This document shows positions 24,931 to 35,577 of a stretch of DNA of 64,000 nt, in pieces. Both the position numbers and the translations under genes were made by a program. The stretch covers positions 1,426,001 to 1,490,000 of the forward strand of contig CP012811.1 of NCBI GenBank assembly GCA_001936135.1, read 5' to 3'. Below the pieces are notes generated by a model. That model ran no database searches, was not told the origin of the DNA, and saw nothing but the letters and a program-made list of their open reading frames with translations. This stretch comes from Saccharomycopsis fibuligera x Saccharomycopsis cf. fibuligera (Eukaryota > Ascomycota > Saccharomycetes > Ascoideales > Saccharomycopsidaceae). Position 1 is the first letter of the stretch. The number at the start of each line of letters is the position of its first letter.

Positions 24931-27900
24931 ATGTTTAGCCTTAGTAATTATGTGTCCAATTGGCTCGCGTCATTGGCAAGGTTGTCGGCACACAAACCAA
25001 TCCACGTTATATTCTTAACAACGTTGTTAACCGCTGTTGCTTACTTGTCTGTCGTCGACGAGTATCTCAACTTTGACTCATTCGATATCTCCAATGTTTC
25101 CTTCTATCATCCTCCATCTTCAAAGGACTATAAAGATTGGACTTTTATTGAGGATGCTAGTGCTTATCCAAACGCAGCTCGTATTGCAATCACTCCACTT
25201 GAGTTTAGAAGAATTGCTAAACATGAAATCCCGGCTATAGCAAACACTTTTTACGGCGTCGACTCCACCGAGAAATACTTGATTTCTGAGTACGAAAATG
25301 CCCAGGACAGCATTGACTCAATCAGAACTGTTGTTTCCAATGATGGGACTGCTTGGAAGATTGTTCACCAGTACAAGATCAGCAAATATCAAGAATACCT
25401 CAAAAATGCTTACAAAACCTTACAGTCTGTTATTCGTGGTGCTGAAACTTATGATATTGCTATCATTACAATTGCCTACGCTGCCATGTACTACACCTTT
25501 TTTAAGCTCTTTTATGATATGAGAACCCAAGCCAACTCCAAGTTCTGGTTGGGTTTTGCTTCAGCCTCATCATCTCTGTTTGCATTTTTGCTTGCTGTTG
25601 GAACTGCCAAAATCTTTAATATTAGAGTTTCCTTATTGAGCTTGTCTGAAGGCATTCCATTTTTGGTTGCCACGGTTGGATTCAACAGAATTGTAAAGCT
25701 TTCCGCCGCTGTTTTGAACGCCGCTGCAGTTGACAAAGAGTCTCATAGTATCAGTTTATTGATTTATAGACAACTTAAGGATAAAGCCCTCAATTTTGTC
25801 AAAGATCAATTGTTATGTGCTGCTGCATTTGTTGGGTGCTCAATTTATGCATCGCACTTGGAAGGATTGAGAAGCTTTTGTTTATTGAGTGCATTCATCA
25901 TGATTTACGACGTGCTTTTGACTTATTCCTACTATTCTGCTGTCTTGGCTCTTAAAGTTGAAATCAACATGATTCACCAATCTATTTCTCTCAAGGATGC
26001 ATTAGAAGAAGACGGTATTCCTGAACTTGCTGCTAGACAAGCTTCTTTGGCATCATTTGGGTCACAAAAAGAACTTAGCTTGGGTCCAAACAGCGGATAT
26101 GTTACCGCATTCAAAATTGCTAGCGTTGCATTTTTCTTCGCATTCCATGCTTACTTAGTGGGCAGTAACTGGGTTTTCTTGAGCAGCAATGAGGACATTA
26201 TCGAAGGCCACAACTTGTCCAAGTCGATTGCTAAACATATTTCTATTGGATCAACCGGTACTGTTGTCACTTTATTGGAACCGAAAATTTACGTTCCAAA
26301 GAACATTTTATTTCAAGTTGAAGATCTTGTTATCAGTATTCTTGAAAAATTGTCTACTGCTATCAGAGATAAATTTATTAGTAAGACTTTGCTTTTCTTT
26401 TTGGGTACCAGTTCTGCCATTAATGTCTACTTGTTGAACGCTGCTAGAGCCCACTCCATTGATAAGCCATCTCAACGTCTTAGCAAGGCTATTGCTTCAA
26501 AAGAAGCATCTAGAAGAGCAAAAGCTGCTTATGAATCACAAAAGAGTGTTTCAAAGAGCACCGATGATACTGCTAGTAGCGAGCCAACTTTTGACGTAAA
26601 GAATATATTGCCAAATAGTGGTATTGAACATACTTTTGAAGAATTAGTTGACATTCTCAAGAATGGCGAAGTTTCTAGCTTGTCTAATGAAGAAGTTACT
26701 ACCCTTGTTGTTAAAGATAAATTGCCATTATATGCTCTTGAAAAGAAGTTAGGTGACACTACTCGTGCTGTTGCTGTTCGTCGTCAAGCTATTTCCAAAT
26801 TGGCCAAAAGCCCAATTGTTGATAGCTCTAGTGTTCCATACTTGAATTACGATTATGATAAGGTGTTTGGCGCATGTTGTGAAAACGTCATTGGTTATAT
26901 TCCATTGCCTCTTGGTGTTGCTGGTCCATTGTTAATTGATGGTAAGCCATTCCATATTCCAATGGCTACTACTGAAGGTTGTCTTGTTGCTTCTACCATG
27001 CGCGGTTGTAAAGCTATTAATGCTGGTGGCGGTGTTAGCACCGTCTTGACTAGAGATGGTATGACAAGAGGTCCTTGTGTTAAATTCCCATCTTTGCAAC
27101 GTGCCGGTGCTTGTAAGATTTGGTTAGATTCTGAAGAAGGTCAAAACTTGTTGAAAAAATCATTCAATTCTACTTCTAGATTTGCTAGATTGCAACATGT
27201 TCAAACTGCCATTGCTGGTTCTTTGCTTTTCATTAGATTTAGAACTACTACTGGTGATGCTATGGGTATGAATATGATTTCCAAAGGTGTTGAATTTACA
27301 TTGAAACAAATGGTTGAAGAATATGGTTGGTCTGATATGGATGTTATCTCTGTTTCCGGTAACTACTGTACTGATAAGAAAGCCGCTTCTATTAACTGGA
27401 CCAATGGTCGTGGTAAGAGTATTGTTGCTGAAGCTCGTATTCCTGGAGAAGTTGTCAGAAAAGTTCTTAAGAGTGACGTTGATGCTCTTGTTGAATTAAA
27501 CGTCAGCAAGAATTTGATTGGTTCTGCAATGGCCGGCTCTATTGGTGGTTTCAATGCTCATGCTGCAAATTTGGTCACTGCTGTTTTCTTAGCCTGCGGT
27601 CAAGATCCTGCTCAAAATGTTGAAAGTTCCAACTGTATCACTTTAATTGATAATGTTGATGGCGATTTGCAAATATCCGTTTCTATGCCATCTATTGAAG
27701 TTGGTACTATTGGTGGTGGTACTATTCTTGAACCTCAAGGTGCTATGCTTGATTTATTGGGAGTTCGTGGTCCACATCCAACTACTCCAGGGGCTAATGC
27801 TCATCAGCTTGCAAAGGTTGTTGCTTCTGCTGTTTTGGCCGCTGAATTATCATTGTGTTCAGCATTGGCTGCTGGTCATTTAGTTCAAAGTCATATGCAA

Positions 27901-27999
27901 CATAACCGTGGTAAACCTGCTGCTCCAGCGGCCGCTCCATCAAGCAAGGCTGATGTTCAGCGTTTGACTGATGGATCAAAGATCTGTATCAAATCTTAA
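24931..27999 (+). CDS. HMG1: HMG-CoA reductase
   Basis: NADPH-dependent reduction of HMG-CoA to mevalonate, the committed step of sterol synthesis, in the ER membrane. 1022 aa from the ATG at 24931; the frame stays open 15 bases further upstream but only to a non-ATG codon. The N-terminal half has multiple membrane segments with a sterol-sensing-like region at about residues 175-350. The linker (about 520-600) is polar. The catalytic half shows ENVIGYIPLPLGVAGP (about 650), TTEGCLVAS, DAMGMN (about 775, cofactor binding), DKKAA (about 815, catalytic Lys) and the catalytic His in GHLVQSHMQHN (about 980). All key residues are present. It is the only copy in the window; yeasts have one or two. 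The upstream TCGTATA box suggests Upc2 control. Confidence 0.97.
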   Translation: MFSLSNYVSNWLASLARLSAHKPIHVIFLTTLLTAVAYLSVVDEYLNFDSFDISNVSFYHPPSSKDYKDWTFIEDASAYPNAARIAITPLEFRRIAKHEIPAIANTFYGVDSTEKYLISEYENAQDSIDSIRTVVSNDGTAWKIVHQYKISKYQEYLKNAYKTLQSVIRGAETYDIAIITIAYAAMYYTFFKLFYDMRTQANSKFWLGFASASSSLFAFLLAVGTAKIFNIRVSLLSLSEGIPFLVATVGFNRIVKLSAAVLNAAAVDKESHSISLLIYRQLKDKALNFVKDQLLCAAAFVGCSIYASHLEGLRSFCLLSAFIMIYDVLLTYSYYSAVLALKVEINMIHQSISLKDALEEDGIPELAARQASLASFGSQKELSLGPNSGYVTAFKIASVAFFFAFHAYLVGSNWVFLSSNEDIIEGHNLSKSIAKHISIGSTGTVVTLLEPKIYVPKNILFQVEDLVISILEKLSTAIRDKFISKTLLFFLGTSSAINVYLLNAARAHSIDKPSQRLSKAIASKEASRRAKAAYESQKSVSKSTDDTASSEPTFDVKNILPNSGIEHTFEELVDILKNGEVSSLSNEEVTTLVVKDKLPLYALEKKLGDTTRAVAVRRQAISKLAKSPIVDSSSVPYLNYDYDKVFGACCENVIGYIPLPLGVAGPLLIDGKPFHIPMATTEGCLVASTMRGCKAINAGGGVSTVLTRDGMTRGPCVKFPSLQRAGACKIWLDSEEGQNLLKKSFNSTSRFARLQHVQTAIAGSLLFIRFRTTTGDAMGMNMISKGVEFTLKQMVEEYGWSDMDVISVSGNYCTDKKAASINWTNGRGKSIVAEARIPGEVVRKVLKSDVDALVELNVSKNLIGSAMAGSIGGFNAHAANLVTAVFLACGQDPAQNVESSNCITLIDNVDGDLQISVSMPSIEVGTIGGGTILEPQGAMLDLLGVRGPHPTTPGANAHQLAKVVASAVLAAELSLCSALAAGHLVQSHMQHNRGKPAAPAAAPSSKADVQRLTDGSKICIKS

Positions 28000-28573
28000 T
28001 CCATTAGTAAATATAAAAAATAACAAGTGCATGTTCAAAAAAGTATGAAACTTAGAAATTGATAAAACAATGAACAAATACAATTACTGCTATACAATAA
28101 ATTTTAGTCTAAAACAAATCAAACAACTACACAGAACAGCGAGATTTGTTTCAGAAAAATCACAGTCTCTTTTGCTTAGCTTATTCAGTTTACGGATTTT
28201 GATATTCTCTATTTACCTTTTTCTTTTTTTTTCATTAATCTTACTTTCCATTTTTTTTTTTAGTTCCTTCATTTTTTTTCTTATAGTTCCGCTGCTTTGC
28301 TTTTTTCAATTTTACCTTTTTTTATGTCAATTTCACGCTATAGTTAATATTAGAATTTATTAAAAGAATTATACGTAGCAACCTCTCCCATGGAGGCAAT
28401 TTGTTTTTAATTTACGAAGCCATCAATTAAGATTACACCTCTCCTGTAGTACGGAAAAGCTACAGTTGCAAATCACGGCCATAGTGATTAGGTTCAAATG
28501 AATAATTTAGAAGCTGAAAAGGTACCATTGTTAGCTCTGAAATGAATAATAAGTAATAACTCATGCATACTAC
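28000..28573. other. Intergenic between convergent HMG1 and SPC2
   Basis: AT- and T-rich 3' flanks; no gene seen. Confidence 0.6.
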
Positions 28574-29280
28574 CTAAATTGACTTTTTAGTTACTTTCTC
28601 CAACTCCACCTTGAGAAATTGTTTGAATTCATCATACTCCAAAAATCCATTTTCATTGAATAACTTCGTAAACTCAATTTGCGTCTTAACAATATTATTC
28701 ACACCACTAGTATTACCACTTTTGCTCACTTCAAGCTCGATAAAGTATACTGGTTTAGTCTTTTCTGATCTCGTTTTCACCACGATCTTCTCATTACCAT
28801 TGTTATTGATATTTTTAAATCCAACAAACTTGATATTTTTTTCGACAAATTTCGTCCATACAAAAAGCACCCCACTAATGGCAAAATACACGCCTATTAA
28901 CAACACCATCACATCAAAAGTTTCTTTGAATTCAGTTTTTTTATCAATATAAAAGGCCCCAGCGGCGATGATTGAAAGCACTACATTTAATGCAAGTCGA
29001 ACGTCAATAAGGTTGAAGTTCTCTTTGTATCCTAGGGCTTCAAATACGGAGAATAAATTCTCGTCAAGGTTGGCTCTAAGGTCGTTTGAAGAGCTATATT
29101 GTTGGGTTGGCTGTCAGTATTATGAATCAAACTAAACTAAACTTAACTGAACTGGAAATATAGAATAGATGGACATAGACACCACACCATAGACCACAAG
29201 GACATCTAGCTTTTCACCTTGCCAGTAGAATGATAAACAAATTTCACTTACTATAAATTCACTTTCTTAATCACTGGCAT
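28574..29280 (-). CDS. SPC2: Signal peptidase complex subunit Spc2 (spliced)
   Basis: Non-catalytic subunit of the ER signal peptidase complex. Exon 1 is 29252-29280 and exon 2 is 28574-29093, giving 182 aa (S. cerevisiae Spc2 has 178). The 158-nt intron has donor GTAAGT, a TACTGAC branch and acceptor ATATAG. The joined N terminus reads MPVIKKVNLYSSNDLRANLD, aligning with the KPINVYSIPELNQALDE region of S. cerevisiae Spc2. Two membrane spans follow (about residues 55-75 and 85-105), then the cytosolic tail with FVEKN, VKTRSEK, YFIELEV and FNENGFLEYDEF. Without the 9-codon first exon no ATG would open the gene, because the long frame begins at a GTG. Transcribed towards HMG1. Confidence 0.9.
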
Positions 29281-29665
29281 ATTGATGAAGTAGTTGAGTT
29301 ATTGGCTATAATATAATTAGAAGTCTTGTTGATACAATACTAATACTATGAAAAAAGTTTCCTATAAGCTTGTCATTGCAAATACCTGCAGCACTGGTTA
29401 CCTTCGGTCGATATTGTCTACCGCGAATATTATATATTTTTGAAGCGCATGACGTGTTACCCTCGTAAAGCGCGTAATGTGCTCTGCGCACTATTAATGT
29501 TCAAGACCAACATTGATATCAACATTGATATCAACAACGGCTTAACGGCCATGGAAACTACCGTAAATATGTGAGATTTGTACAAAAGTAAGAAAACTGC
29601 TTAAAAAAACTCTATAGTCTATTAAAAATTATTATTATGCTGATTAAAACCATTCTACTCATTGA
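29281..29665. other. Intergenic, SPC2 upstream
   Basis: No gene. Contains a short direct repeat, CAACATTGATAT twice, at about 29509-29535. Confidence 0.55.
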
Positions 29666-31042
29666 TTAACGAAAAATTTCGGAGACCAACAGATCAAAGC
29701 TCTCTTTATCATGCTTTCCAGCAGCAGCAGCATCATGATCATTATAAGTTACAACACTGTTATTTATATCTGTTGCAACATACGGTTCATTTTGCACAGA
29801 CTTGTCCATTTCACTAAAATTACGTAACCATTCTACCAAGAAGAACGGAAGTGCTCTCAAAACGGAAACAAACTTCCCATATAAAGGTAAAGTTATCTCG
29901 CCCACAACACCATGCTTCACATTCGCATAAATTTGATCAGCGACTTTCTTATGTGAGAGTACTGGAGCTAAAAATGGTTTCGGAGGCTTAACGTCATTGA
30001 ATAACAATGTGTCTAGTTGACCCAACTTGACTAACAAAAAGTGAACATCGAGATTCGGCTGCAATTGCTTCAAGGCTAAAAATTCGTGAATTATAGATTC
30101 ATGAATAGCGATAATGGCTGATTTCGAAGCTGAATATACTGACAAGTTTGCTGGAGCTATTAGTCCTAGCACTGAGGCAACATTGACGATGAATAGCCGA
30201 CTTTTATCTCGGCGATTGTTGGCTGCTGCTGTTGATGCAAGTCTCAATTTGAGAATAAGCTTCATGGCTAAAATGTAAGAGAAAAGATTGGTTTGTAAAA
30301 CTGATTTTATTTTTTTGTATGTGAGCTGATGAAATGTTTCATTATGCTTTACCCCGACATTATTGATAAGAATTCGCACAGGTCCAATCTCGCATTCCAC
30401 CTTCTTGATGACTTTAAGCAAGGCTTGTTCGTCGGAAGCATCACATTGGAAAAAAACAAGCCTTTGAATAAATTGCTCGTATGTATTTTTTTCTGTATTA
30501 GCAGTTTTTTTTTGGCTGATGCTGGACAGGTATTCATCATACATCGATTTCATTTGCTCGGTGTCAAATGGCACAATGTCCACTAAGCAAACTTTAACAT
30601 CTTCTTCATGAGCTAAAAAATTGCGCAAAATTTCAAGCCCTAGTCCTCTGGACCCACCGAGGATTAATACTATATCTCCTCGTTTTATTTGAAATCGTTT
30701 GTCATAACTGCAAAAAATGTTTAGTTTGTAGTATCGATTGAACTGCGATATCAAATTCAATGTCACTATTAGTGTAAATATGCAGTACCAAAATATAGAA
30801 GCCATACCATTGGTTCTGAGAGCAGCTGCTAACGATATACTAGCTACAAATGCTTGCAAAAGGGGAGTAAAGAGAGCATCTATGCTTAAAGTGGTTGCCT
30901 GTAGCATAGTATCGCATTGTGGAGCAGACTGAATGTTGGCATGCGGTTTCTGTTTACAGTTACAAAAAAAGATTGAATTTCTTGGTTTAAATTTCTCCGA
31001 GATTTTTTTCCCACGACATGTCCGCACAACAGGCACATACAT
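29666..31042 (-). CDS. Short-chain dehydrogenase/reductase, membrane-anchored
   Basis: Classical SDR fold with an N-terminal hydrophobic anchor, 458 aa from the first ATG. The cofactor motif is GGSRGLGLEI (TGxxxGxG type), followed by the structural NNVG motif, a Ser in NVASVLG, and the catalytic YSASK. The arrangement of an anchor followed by the catalytic domain resembles S. cerevisiae YDL114W and the SDR16C (retinol/hydroxysteroid) group. An in-frame ATG at 30907 would shorten the protein by 45 residues and place the hydrophobic segment nearer the N terminus; the upstream 45 residues are basic and unremarkable, so this second start is a serious alternative. Substrate unknown. Confidence 0.82.
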   Translation of the reverse strand: MYVPVVRTCRGKKISEKFKPRNSIFFCNCKQKPHANIQSAPQCDTMLQATTLSIDALFTPLLQAFVASISLAAALRTNGMASIFWYCIFTLIVTLNLISQFNRYYKLNIFCSYDKRFQIKRGDIVLILGGSRGLGLEILRNFLAHEEDVKVCLVDIVPFDTEQMKSMYDEYLSSISQKKTANTEKNTYEQFIQRLVFFQCDASDEQALLKVIKKVECEIGPVRILINNVGVKHNETFHQLTYKKIKSVLQTNLFSYILAMKLILKLRLASTAAANNRRDKSRLFIVNVASVLGLIAPANLSVYSASKSAIIAIHESIIHEFLALKQLQPNLDVHFLLVKLGQLDTLLFNDVKPPKPFLAPVLSHKKVADQIYANVKHGVVGEITLPLYGKFVSVLRALPFFLVEWLRNFSEMDKSVQNEPYVATDINNSVVTYNDHDAAAAGKHDKESFDLLVSEIFR

Positions 31043-31175
31043 GAGAGCTTAAAGACTGCTATTATACCAAATTAAAACAACAAGGATTTGCTCTACAAGT
31101 TGCAAACTACGGCTATGGGCTTGTTTAATAAAATGCAAATGCTATAATTAATAAGTAAATAACTGCTATCAAGAA

Positions 31176-33122
31176 CTATCGTAACACGAACTGGCCTGTC
31201 TTAGCTATGTATTTCACCCCCTTGAACGGTTTAACATTTTCTCCCAAACCTTTAGCACTGACCACCTTTAAGGACCCAACTTTGATTCCACTAGGTATTG
31301 CTCCCTTGTAGCTGAACGATAAAGAAACATGGTTTGGGAAGATAATTGCAGTTTCACTATTTGCAGCCGCAGCAGCAACACCACCACCAGAAAGTTCAGC
31401 GTTTCCATCATCGCTGTCTCGATCGTCAGCAAGATCTTCATCTTCATCTTCATGATATACCATCATACCCCTAAAAACTGGATTGACACCAGTAGCCAAG
31501 TTATCGTCAAATATCCACTCACTTTTACCATTTGAGTTGAATTGAAAGTCACCACCACTTAATCTAAGCACCTTGATAGCAGATACTCTGCCTTTATGTA
31601 ACTCGTGATTGATCTCAACTCTCAATTGTTCGATATTTTTGACGGTTTTCAAATTACTTATAAATAAAGTAATTTCAAATTCGTTGCCCAAGATCCCTAA
31701 GTCGGTTTTGAAATCCGCTTGTATAATACCAATATTTTTCAACACTCTATTGGATTGAGGCAACATGTCTAAGTCGATTTCATAGTTGGCTAATGTGCAT
31801 TTGCCGTCAGGAGGGATAAACGACATCAAACCTGGCGAATTTTGCCACTTATCGAGTCTAATACATGGATGAAAAGTTGGGATCCCCATGTTATGGCCAT
31901 TAGTGTTTAAAATCAATTGAAGATCGGGTATGCCGCTCAAATGAGAAGTTAGATCTATTTGGCCTTCAAGTTTAGCAATCACTGGTTTTGAATAATTCCG
32001 ATGATTTGCAGCAGCAGTGGTTGAATAGAATGCAGATGTTCCTGAAGGTGCAGCATTAATATGGTCACCAGGCACCCTTGCAGGCGACATTACAAGATAT
32101 ATTTTTTCAGTAATATCGACAAAGAGCTCATTATTGGTATACTTGACATTTGCTTTTCTCCAGGGTATTATGGAATTTTCCTGCATCGAGGTTAATGATG
32201 AACTAGACGAAAATCCACCAGAACGGCCCATATTACGAATAGCATTAGTTGAAGGTTTTGAACTAGTAGCCGAGGACAAAAATCTGCTTAGTGCTCCTTG
32301 GAACTGCACTGTGTCTTTGAGTTGATTTAAATCGGTAACAAATGGATAGCTTTGCTCGATCATTTCACTTAGCAAAAGACACAATGTGTCATAGTTTGCT
32401 TCTATTTTCACTGGCACTAATGGATAACCAAAATAGTCTGTCATTATAGTTATGAGCTGTTTCAAAAATTCCAAAGGTACTATTGGGTTATACGCATTGA
32501 ATTGGTTTTTTCTAAGATCTACTGAAGAAACTTCTTTTTCTTCTTCATCGTCGTCATCATCTTCATCGTCCTCTTCTTCCAGATCTTCACTTTCGTCTTC
32601 GTCTTCGTCTTCGTCTTCGTCTTCGTCTTCATCCTGTTCACTCTCATCACTATCATCATCCAATTGATCATATTCTAACGCACTCTTACCAGATTGACTG
32701 ATATTAGGGGCGTTTTCCTCTGATAAAATGGATTCTGCTTCATTTTCGATATTATCATCTTTTTCCAATTGTTTAAGTTCACAGACAACATAGTAAGTCA
32801 AGTATTTTGTGCTGTAATGGTATATAACTTGTGAAGGGGACAACCTTATCACCGGCGGAAGACCTTCAGTAAAATTGAGTCCCACATTTTGAAACGAGCT
32901 GCTCTTGGCTGTTTTGGATGCTAAGGATGAGACTTTTGAGATGACCTCTTTGAAATATGGTGCGCGCGAGGTTACTGGATACTCGAACACGAGGTTACTA
33001 CAGATAAGTGTTAGAATGCGAATGTTTCTAAGTTTATGTATTTTAAACCATTGATGACATTATATCAAATTAAGCACATACCTTTTGTCGTCAGTTATAT
33101 ATATACCATGAATACCGCTCAT
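31176..33122 (-). CDS. APM3: AP-3 complex mu subunit (spliced)
   Basis: Medium chain of the AP-3 adaptor, which sorts cargo from the Golgi to the vacuole. Exon 1 is 33082-33122 and exon 2 is 31176-32997; the 84-nt intron has donor GTATGT, branch TCTAAC and acceptor TGTAG. The joined start is MSGIHGIYITDDKSNLVFEY, a typical longin-domain opening; the long frame alone lacks an ATG there. Total about 620 aa. The longin domain is interrupted after residue 95 by an acidic Asp/Glu tract. The mu homology domain begins near IPWRKANVKYTNNE and shows FHPCIRLDKWQNSPGLMSFIPPDG and ends KPFKGVKYIAKTGQFVLR, all diagnostic for AP-3 mu. A second acidic segment (HEDEDEDLADD) lies in the C-terminal subdomain. 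Confidence 0.93.
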
Positions 33123-33369
33123 TGTTGCCTACCTTGATTACACCAGTCGTGGATGCCGTGGATGCTGAAGATGATTCGTCGTCGTTTTGACGTTGTCTAC
33201 AATATTCTCGTTTTCACTTGCAAAGGCAGTTTAACTTTGCGTCACATGACAGCGTATATAAACTATATGACAGCCGCACACTAGCTATAGTGACAAGTTT
33301 CTGTATCTTCACGCAGCACGATTTAAAATTCTTCTTCTATAAACTAAAGCCAACATGCATAATATTCAT

Positions 33370-34296
33370 TCAAAATAACGGAAAAGTCTCCTCCAACTGT
33401 GGCACGCTCTGCTCTAACTTCGATCTTTCTATCACTATCAAACTGAGATGAGGGTCAATACCGTAATCGGTAAACACTCTTCTAGAGTCTGTTTCTTGCA
33501 ATTTGGTATCGTAGGCAAACTTTTCATGGTTCAAAGAGTTCTTTTCGAGCACCATATCTTCATGATGAAAGTATTCAAACTCTTGCTGGTCCTTGCTGTT
33601 CTTTTTCACTTTTTTGTTCTTTCTGGATGGACCCTCTTCCTCAGAGTCAGAATCAGAGTCATCGCTTATTTGACTTTCAACGAGCTTGTAAACTTTGGAG
33701 ATAATAACAAAGTACTTTAAATCTGGCTCCTGTTTATTGACTTCTTCTACCAAAAATTTGAACAATTGTGGGGATACTTCCACAGGAACATTAATAATTC
33801 TTTCGTTGATTATAAGCCCCACTTTTTCGCCATTATTCATGCCTAGTATTTTCTTGAGCAAAATGTAAAGTTCTGGTTTTGCTTGCGCTTTTTTCAAAAT
33901 GTATTCAATGAGGGTGTTCAATGGCTTTCTTGACTTGTAGTTTTTTAGATTAACCAAAGATAAGAGAGCTAATGGATCACCATCTTTACCATCGGTCTTG
34001 ATAGAACTTCCTATACAAGTATCTTTAGGGTCTAAGATAATATTCGTTAAACCGGAGAGATCAAATTTTGCATAATCATCACCAAACAATTGTTTAAGGA
34101 AAGTTCTCAAGCCGTGGAAATCAACTTCCGGGTTCAAGTCAAAAAAATCAAAATCCACATTAATGATGTCTTCTGCGTCTTGATCTTGGTCGCTGTCGTC
34201 GTCGGAGTCGTCGGAGTCACTGAACTCAATATCGTCATTTATTTTTGGCGCCTCTTCTTCGTACTGTTGTTTTTGAGATGCTGTTCTTTTGCTCAT
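33370..34296 (-). CDS. BCP1: Bcp1 (BCCIP homologue), nuclear chaperone/export factor
   Basis: Essential nuclear protein which in S. cerevisiae acts as chaperone and escort for Rpl23 and aids export of the lipid kinase Mss4. The protein is 308 aa. The N terminus is acidic (Asp/Ser/Glu residues 18-45). The BCCIP core starts near VDFDFFDLNPEVDFHGLRT and contains DLSGLTNIIL, GLIINERIINVP and EVSPQLFKFL. An acidic-then-basic linker (DSDSDSEEE then RKNKKVKKN) precedes the C-terminal FEYFHHEDMVLEKN. Family length and order match. Transcribed divergently from FCF1, 285 bp apart, a natural pairing since both act in ribosome biogenesis; shared regulation is an inference. Confidence 0.93.
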   Translation of the reverse strand: MSKRTASQKQQYEEEAPKINDDIEFSDSDDSDDDSDQDQDAEDIINVDFDFFDLNPEVDFHGLRTFLKQLFGDDYAKFDLSGLTNIILDPKDTCIGSSIKTDGKDGDPLALLSLVNLKNYKSRKPLNTLIEYILKKAQAKPELYILLKKILGMNNGEKVGLIINERIINVPVEVSPQLFKFLVEEVNKQEPDLKYFVIISKVYKLVESQISDDSDSDSEEEGPSRKNKKVKKNSKDQQEFEYFHHEDMVLEKNSLNHEKFAYDTKLQETDSRRVFTDYGIDPHLSLIVIERSKLEQSVPQLEETFPLF

Positions 34297-34581
34297 GGTT
34301 GCTGGATATTGTGTTGGTGGTATCTGGTCTTATTCTTCCTCCAGAAATTGTTGTTTACTATAGCTGTTCAGTTTAACCAGTCCGTTCAGAGAGATTAAAA
34401 TTTTCAGTTTATTTGCTTCTCATCGCTCTGTGCACGTGCGCGCATCGCAATTTTTTTTTTTTTCCTTTTTCTGTAAAATAACAAAGTTTTTTTTTCATCT
34501 ATCTAGTAGTGTCTCTTCTTCTGAAGGCACTAACATCAGCCTGTTCACCATCACTAAACCTAACACGCATAGCTATCAACA

Positions 34582-35148
34582 ATGGGAAAACAAAAGAAAA
34601 CAAGAAAGTTTGCTCAAACCAAGCGTTTGATCAGCACAAAAGATGCCAGATTCAAGAAAAATCAAGACAAGCCTCAAAAACAGAAGGATGAAGAGTTGGT
34701 GAAAGAAGTGCCACAAGTGTCGTCTGCCCTTTTCTTTCAATATAACGAAGCTATCAAGCCACCTTATCAAGTGCTTATCGATACAAATTTCATAAATTTT
34801 AGTATCCAGAAGAAGATAGACATAGTGAGAGGAATGATGGACTGTTTGTATGCTAAATGTATCCCAATAATTACTGACTGCGTGCTAGCAGAATTGGAAA
34901 AGTTGGGGCCAAAATATAGAATCGCTTTAAGATTAGCCAAAGACCCTAGAATCAAGAGATTAAGCTGCTCTCATAAAGGTACATATGCTGATGACTGTAT
35001 GGTTAGCAGAGTTATGCAGCACAAGTGCTACATTGTGGCAACCAATGATGCTGATCTCAAAAGAAGAATCAGAAAAGTGCCTGGTATTCCTATCATGTAT
35101 GCTGGTAAAAAGAAATACGAAATCGAGAGATTGCCAGATGTTTTTTAA
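34582..35148 (+). CDS. FCF1: Fcf1/Utp24, SSU processome PIN endonuclease
   Basis: PIN-domain nuclease of the small-subunit processome that cleaves pre-rRNA at sites A1 and A2. 188 aa, the family length (S. cerevisiae 189). The N-terminal basic region ([15 protein letters not shown]) binds RNA. The PIN core shows the acidic metal-binding residues in VLIDTNF (first Asp), [13 protein letters not shown] and ATNDADLK. Other diagnostic segments are [30 protein letters not shown] and [11 protein letters not shown]. Near-complete identity with yeast Fcf1 across the core. No intron. Confidence 0.97.
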   Translation: MGKQKKTRKFAQTKRLISTKDARFKKNQDKPQKQKDEELVKEVPQVSSALFFQYNEAIKPPYQVLIDTNFINFSIQKKIDIVRGMMDCLYAKCIPIITDCVLAELEKLGPKYRIALRLAKDPRIKRLSCSHKGTYADDCMVSRVMQHKCYIVATNDADLKRRIRKVPGIPIMYAGKKKYEIERLPDVF

Positions 35149-35577
35149 GTGCTCTAGTTTTGATTGGTGTTATTTTTCTTGTTCTTTTTTGGAGGGGTCT
35201 TGCTGAGTGTGTCATGATATTTACGATTTTTCATCCGGTTATTTTATAGGTAATTGATTAAATGTGCATGTTTGCGTGAGGTTTAAACTTCCTTTTTTAG
35301 TGCTCATGCTAATCTGACTATTTTTAGATTTTGTTTATTATCTCTTTTCTTCTATTTTCATGTTTGTAATTGTATCAAAGTTTTGGTACATCGGTTTTGA
35401 GTGTTAGTAGCTGGTGATAGCTTAGCACCCGTATGAATGGTATACAATGTCATCTGATCAAGCCTTTGGCTTCGAAACAAACTGCTCATTTTAAAGCTAG
35501 ATGCCCATCTGAAGCACTTAGCAAATCATTAATGATCTCAGGCACAATTGAGAAGCAGAACACACTACAAACTAGCA
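35149..35577. other. Intergenic between FCF1 and RUP1
   Basis: T-rich 3' flank of FCF1 then the RUP1 promoter; no gene seen. Confidence 0.6.
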